From Nitriliruptoraceae bacterium (GTDB taxonomy: Bacteria > Actinomycetota > Nitriliruptoria > Nitriliruptorales > Nitriliruptoraceae), in contig PWEU01000307.1 in the NCBI GenBank assembly GCA_003554005.1, forward strand, positions 1 to 8,633: DNA of 8,633 nucleotides, written 5' to 3'. Numbering within the stretch: the stretch's first letter is position 1; each line of letters begins with the position of its first letter. Both the position numbers and the translations under genes were made by a program. The notes under the pieces were generated by a model, which saw only the letters and a program-made list of their open reading frames with translations, had not been told where the DNA came from and did no database searches. Below, in pieces: positions 5,906 through 8,633 of the stretch.

Positions 5906-7538
5906 TGGCGAGCGCCGCGTGGACATCGGCGTCGGTGAGGTCGGTGAGCACCTCGTCGCAGGGATCGGCGATGGCGACGACGCGCTGGGCGTGGCTGGCG
6001 AGGGTCGCCTCGAACAGGTTGCGGACCTGACGGCCATTGCCGAACCCGCGGCTGCGGGTCATCGTGTCGAGGTGGGCCTGCAGGGCCGACAGGCCGTCGC
6101 CGGTGAAGCGGTAGCCGGAGCCCTCGGCCTGGTGGGTGGCGATCGCGAGCAGCTCCGAGGTCGTGTAGTCGGGGAAGTGGATCGTGCGGGGGAAGCGGGA
6201 GGACAACCCGGGGTTGGAGGCGATGAAGTCCGTCATCTCCTCCGGGTACCCGGCCACGATGACCACCAGCCGGTCGCGGTGGTCCTCCATGAGCTTGACC
6301 AGGGTGTCCACGGCCTCCTGCCCGAAGTCACCACCGCCAACGGCGCCGCCGCTGCCGCGGGTCAGGGCGTAGGCCTCGTCGATCAGCAGCACGCCGTCCA
6401 GGGCGGAGGTGACCACCTCGGTGACCTTGGCCGCGGTCTGGCCGACGTAGCCGGCGACCAGACCGGCCCGGTCGGTCTCCACGACGTGCCCACTGGCCAC
6501 CGCCCCGAGGCTCGCGTAGATCCGGCCGACGAGCCGGGCCACCGTGGTCTTGCCCGTCCCCGGGTTCCCCGTGAAGACCAGGTGGCGGGAGGTGGGCACG
6601 CTGGTCAGCCCCCGGTCCTCACGCAGCCGCTGGACCGTGAGCAGGTCGGCGACCAGCTGCACCTCGGCCTTGACGGGTGCCAGACCGATGAGGGCGTCGA
6701 GCTCGGCGAGGACCTCCGCCAGGGGCTGCGGAGCGGCCACGGGCCTCGGTGGCCGCTCGCCGGCCGCGTCGGTGGCATCGCCCGCCGCACGCGCCGGCTC
6801 GAGCGGCGTCGCTCCGGTCAGCTGCTCCAGGACCGAACCCGCGACGTCCGCGAACCTGCCACCGGGTGCCCGGCCCGTGTGGGTGATGGTGGTCGTCGTC
6901 ACCGTGGTGCCGTCCGGCCCGGACCGGACCGTGCGGGTCGAGCGGGGTGAGCTGCCCTCCGCGCCCCGACCCGTGGCCGCCGGGGGTGGGCCCGGTGGCT
7001 GCGGAGGAAGCTGCGGGCTGAAGAACCCGCCGTCCGGGCGACGCTCATCGGGGGTGCTCACCCCGGCGTCGTGGATCGCGGCCAGCAGGGTCTGACGGAA
7101 CCGTGCGACGGCGTCGAGCTCGACCTGGGACGGCTCGAGGTCCACGGCTGCCACCGCGTGTCCGAGGGCGACCGTGGCCTGCAGGTACCGCCACACGCGG
7201 TCACCGTCGTCACCCCGGTCGGCTGCCAGCAGCGTTCGCGCCAGATCGGAGGGGCGACCGAGCCGGGCACGGGCACCGGTCAGCATCCCGCTGCGTCGCA
7301 GATCGGTCGGGCTCGCGTCCTGCAGCGGGGGTCCGACCCGAGGGCCGGCCACGGCGAGGAACGCCGCCACCTCGCCGTCGCTGTGGTGGACGTCGGCGTC
7401 GACGAACGCCGCGGTCAGTGCCACCGCCTCCGCCACCGCATCGGTTCGGGCGTCGCCCGGGGGCGTACCAGCCGAGACCAGGTCGTCGGTCACGGTCGCG
7501 ACGAACCGGTCCACGGCGGCGTCGAGCATCGCGGTCAC
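5895..7538 (-). CDS. CbxX/CfqX-type AAA+ ATPase with TerB-like N-terminal region
   Basis: This 547-residue protein has three parts. Residues 1-160 are helical and contain two acidic segments, AFVDADVHHSDGEVAAFL (44-61) and VALGHAVAAVDLEPSQVEL (123-141), which resemble the D-D-G-x-E pattern of TerB-like domains; this is pattern recognition only. Residues 160-270 are a Pro/Gly/Thr-rich linker. Residues 270-547 are a CbxX/CfqX AAA+ module: Walker A GNPGTGKT (324-331), pore loop with Y364-V-G, Walker B VLLIDEAY (383-390; D387, E388), sensor-1 strand VVIVAGYPEEM (426-435), arginine finger in LSSRF (R448) and sensor 2 GNGRQVRN (500-507). Relatives include red-type Rubisco activase and the EccA ATPase of type VII secretion, which remodel protein partners. 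No Rubisco or ESX gene is present here, so the client is unknown. GTG 7538 is chosen because minus-strand GAGG at 7547-7544 lies five bases upstream; the frame stays open to 7772 but with low-complexity Arg-rich sequence. Confidence 0.92.
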   Translation of the reverse strand: MTAMLDAAVDRFVATVTDDLVSAGTPPGDARTDAVAEAVALTAAFVDADVHHSDGEVAAFLAVAGPRVGPPLQDASPTDLRRSGMLTGARARLGRPSDLARTLLAADRGDDGDRVWRYLQATVALGHAVAAVDLEPSQVELDAVARFRQTLLAAIHDAGVSTPDERRPDGGFFSPQLPPQPPGPPPAATGRGAEGSSPRSTRTVRSGPDGTTVTTTTITHTGRAPGGRFADVAGSVLEQLTGATPLEPARAAGDATDAAGERPPRPVAAPQPLAEVLAELDALIGLAPVKAEVQLVADLLTVQRLREDRGLTSVPTSRHLVFTGNPGTGKTTVARLVGRIYASLGAVASGHVVETDRAGLVAGYVGQTAAKVTEVVTSALDGVLLIDEAYALTRGSGGAVGGGDFGQEAVDTLVKLMEDHRDRLVVIVAGYPEEMTDFIASNPGLSSRFPRTIHFPDYTTSELLAIATHQAEGSGYRFTGDGLSALQAHLDTMTRSRGFGNGRQVRNLFEATLASHAQRVVAIADPCDEVLTDLTDADVHAALARAG

Positions 7539-7660
7539 GGCGACCTCACGGCGTCGGCGGGCGGCCGGTCGGCCCCGGCTCCGCCCTGTGCATCGGCACC
7601 GCAGCGGCCCATCCTGAGCACCGGACCGGGGCTCGCCGCGCGGTGACTCGCGCCGCTGTG

Positions 7661-7687
7661 GCCCCGCATCAGGGGCGCTGTCCCCTG
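7661..7687. promoter_or_regulatory. Two overlapping inverted repeats in the divergent CbxX/SRPBCC intergenic region
   Basis: The 208-bp region between the divergent starts (7538 and 7747) holds a perfect 6-bp repeat, CAGGGG (7670-7675) and CCCCTG (7682-7687), with a 6-base gap. It overlaps a second pairing, GCCCC (7661-7665) with GGGGC (7672-7676). The two hairpins share GGGG and exclude each other. This could be an operator for both genes or a leader structure of either. TACGGT at 7709-7714 is a weak -10 candidate for the plus-strand gene. High GC makes chance repeats likely. Confidence 0.25.
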
Positions 7688-7732
7688 CCCCGGGCCGGGT
7701 CCGGCGCCTACGGTCGGTCGTGGTCGCGACCC

Positions 7733-7740
7733 GGGGGAGG
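7733..7740 (+). promoter_or_regulatory. Strong ribosome binding site for SRPBCC gene
   Basis: GGGGGAGG ends six bases before ATG 7747 and is the best Shine-Dalgarno match in the window. It fixes the start over the in-frame GTG at 7720. Confidence 0.75.
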
Positions 7741-7746
7741 CCCACC

Positions 7747-8379
7747 ATGACCGCGCGACGCTGCCTGGTCACGCTGGTGACCCTGCTGGTCGGCTACGCC
7801 GTCGTGCTGCGGAGACCGCAGTTGACCTGGGGCGTCACTCCGGCCGAGGCCGGGATGCGCCTGCCCGGGGACGACCTGCTGCCGCGGTCCGACCTGACGG
7901 CGACACGGGGGATCACCATCGAGGCCGGGCCGGCGAAGGTGTGGCCCTGGCTCGTCCAGCTCGGCCAGGGCCGTGGCGGCTTCTACAGCTACGACGCGCT
8001 GGAGAACCTGGTGGGCTGCGACATCCACAGCGCCGATGAGATCGTGCCAGCCTGGCAGCACCTGGAGGTGGGCGAGGAGGTCCGCCTCCACCCCGAGGTC
8101 GCCCTCACCGTCGCCGAGGTGGAGCCGGACCACGCCCTGGTGCTGCGCGGCGCCGTGTCGGCCACCGGCGACCAGCAGACCGCGCCCTACGACTTCACCT
8201 GGGCCTTCGTCCTACGCGCCGAGGGGGCGGACACGACCCGGCTGCTGGTCCGCGAGCGGTACGCCTACCTGCAGCCCGCGGCCGCGGTACTCGTCGAACC
8301 GGTCGCGGTGGTCAGCTTCGTGATGACGCAGCGCATGCTGCGCGGCATCCGCGACCGCGCGGAGCAGGCCGGCCACTAG
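7747..8379 (+). CDS. SRPBCC (START-like) family protein with N-terminal membrane helix
   Basis: This 210-residue protein has a hydrophobic stretch at residues 6-21, right after a basic start (MTARR), which suggests an N-terminal membrane anchor with the rest of the protein on one side. From about residue 50 it follows the SRPBCC/polyketide-cyclase-like pattern: ITIEAGPAKVWPWLVQLGQ (56-74), GRGGFYSYDALENLVG (75-90), DIHSADEIVPAWQHLEVGEEV (92-112), and a final strand pair WAFVLRAEG (152-160) and TTRLLVRERYA (163-173). The fold holds a hydrophobic ligand cavity; the ligand for this subgroup is not known to me. ATG 7747 has a strong GGGGGAGG at 7733-7740, six bases upstream; GTG 7720 is in frame but lacks support. 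The stop overlaps the stop of the convergent fbp gene. Family call good, function unknown. Confidence 0.9.
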   Translation: MTARRCLVTLVTLLVGYAVVLRRPQLTWGVTPAEAGMRLPGDDLLPRSDLTATRGITIEAGPAKVWPWLVQLGQGRGGFYSYDALENLVGCDIHSADEIVPAWQHLEVGEEVRLHPEVALTVAEVEPDHALVLRGAVSATGDQQTAPYDFTWAFVLRAEGADTTRLLVRERYAYLQPAAAVLVEPVAVVSFVMTQRMLRGIRDRAEQAGH

Positions 8380-8633
8380 GCGTCCTGCAACGGCTCCGAC
8401 ACGAACTCCTCGAGCCGCTCCACGAGCTCGAGGGCGCCGACGAAGACCGGGGTGCGCTGGTGGATGTCGGCCGGCTGCAGCTCCAGCAGCGAGGTGCGCC
8501 CGTCGGAGCCCCGCCCGCCCGCCTGCTCGGCGAGGTAGGCCAGCGGCGCACCCTCGTAGAGCAGGCGCAGCTTGCCGGCCGGCTCGTCGTCGGTGCCGGG
8601 GTAGGCGAAGATGCCCCCGTGGAGCAGGTTGCG
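8376..8633 (-). CDS. fbp: Fructose-1,6-bisphosphatase class I, C-terminal part (5' end outside window)
   Basis: The minus strand is open from the right edge to TAG at 8378-8376, giving the last 85 residues. They match the C-terminal end of class I fructose-1,6-bisphosphatase: RNLLHGGIFAYPG, then KLRLLYEGAPLAYLAEQAGG (positions 21-40 of the visible part), GRTSLLELQPADIHQRTPVFVG and a closing ELVERLEEF helix. The KLRLLYE...AEQAGG and HQRTP segments form part of the sugar-phosphate and metal active site in the family. The enzyme hydrolyses fructose-1,6-bisphosphate to fructose-6-phosphate in gluconeogenesis and, where present, the Calvin cycle. The start, the N-terminal half and any upstream control lie beyond the window. 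It is convergent with the SRPBCC gene and shares a 4-bp CTAG overlap with it. Many Actinomycetota use the class II (GlpX) enzyme instead, so a class I enzyme is of mild taxonomic interest. Confidence 0.9.
   Translation of the reverse strand, partial: RNLLHGGIFAYPGTDDEPAGKLRLLYEGAPLAYLAEQAGGRGSDGRTSLLELQPADIHQRTPVFVGALELVERLEEFVSEPLQDA

Noticed and set aside
5853..6950. Plus-strand open frame of 365 codons after the sixA remnant, checked as a frameshifted SixA continuation
   Set aside because: Its sequence lacks any SixA pattern and is antisense to the CbxX AAA+ core; it is a shadow.
7539..7772. N-terminal extension of the CbxX protein to ATG 7772
   Set aside because: The added 78 residues are Arg/Pro-rich with no domain, lack a ribosome site and would overlap the SRPBCC start; GTG 7538 has a proper site.
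5895..8633. Calvin-cycle cluster suggested by CbxX plus fructose-1,6-bisphosphatase
   Set aside because: No Rubisco, phosphoribulokinase or CbbR is seen, the two genes are separate transcripts flanking an SRPBCC gene, and the CbxX has an unrelated N-terminal region.

Overview
The window is very GC-rich (well over 65%), with strong third-position G/C bias and frequent GTG starts. Together with an RpfB-like cell-wall protein (DUF348/G5 domains), this suggests a deep-branching, high-GC Actinomycetota bacterium. A nitriliruptorial or Euzebya-like lineage is a guess from style only; there is no rRNA or marker gene to prove it. I see no tRNA, rRNA, CRISPR array, transposase, phage gene or replication origin.

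Layout. (1) Positions 1-495, minus: a CYTH-domain protein whose 3' end lies outside the window. (2) Positions 530-2892, plus: a CYTH-CHAD protein overlapping by 4 bp with a ParA/MinD-type ATPase, reading away from the CYTH gene. (3) Positions 3010-4503, plus: a membrane-anchored protein with three DUF348 repeats, a G5 domain and a NodB polysaccharide deacetylase. (4) Positions 4558-5799, plus: a COG1228-type amidohydrolase that lacks any usual start codon at the homologous N-terminus. (5) Positions 5801-5878, plus: the first 25 codons of a SixA-type histidine phosphatase, then a stop; the rest of the gene is missing. (6) Positions 5895-7538, minus: a CbxX/CfqX AAA+ ATPase with a TerB-like N-terminal region. 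(7) Positions 7747-8379, plus: an SRPBCC protein with an N-terminal membrane helix. (8) Positions 8376-8633, minus: the C-terminal end of a class I fructose-1,6-bisphosphatase, running off the right edge.

How the genes may work together. The most interesting group is at the left: two CYTH proteins back to back, one carrying a CHAD domain (a polyphosphate-associated helical domain) and coupled to a ParA ATPase. ParA-type ATPases position large cargos on the nucleoid and CHAD proteins bind polyphosphate granules in other bacteria, so the pair could position or segregate such granules; this is inference. The deacetylase looks like a cell-wall remodelling enzyme that borrows the wall-binding front end of RpfB. 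The sixA remnant marks a deletion or rearrangement junction between the plus-strand run and the CbxX gene. The right half holds apparently unrelated single genes.
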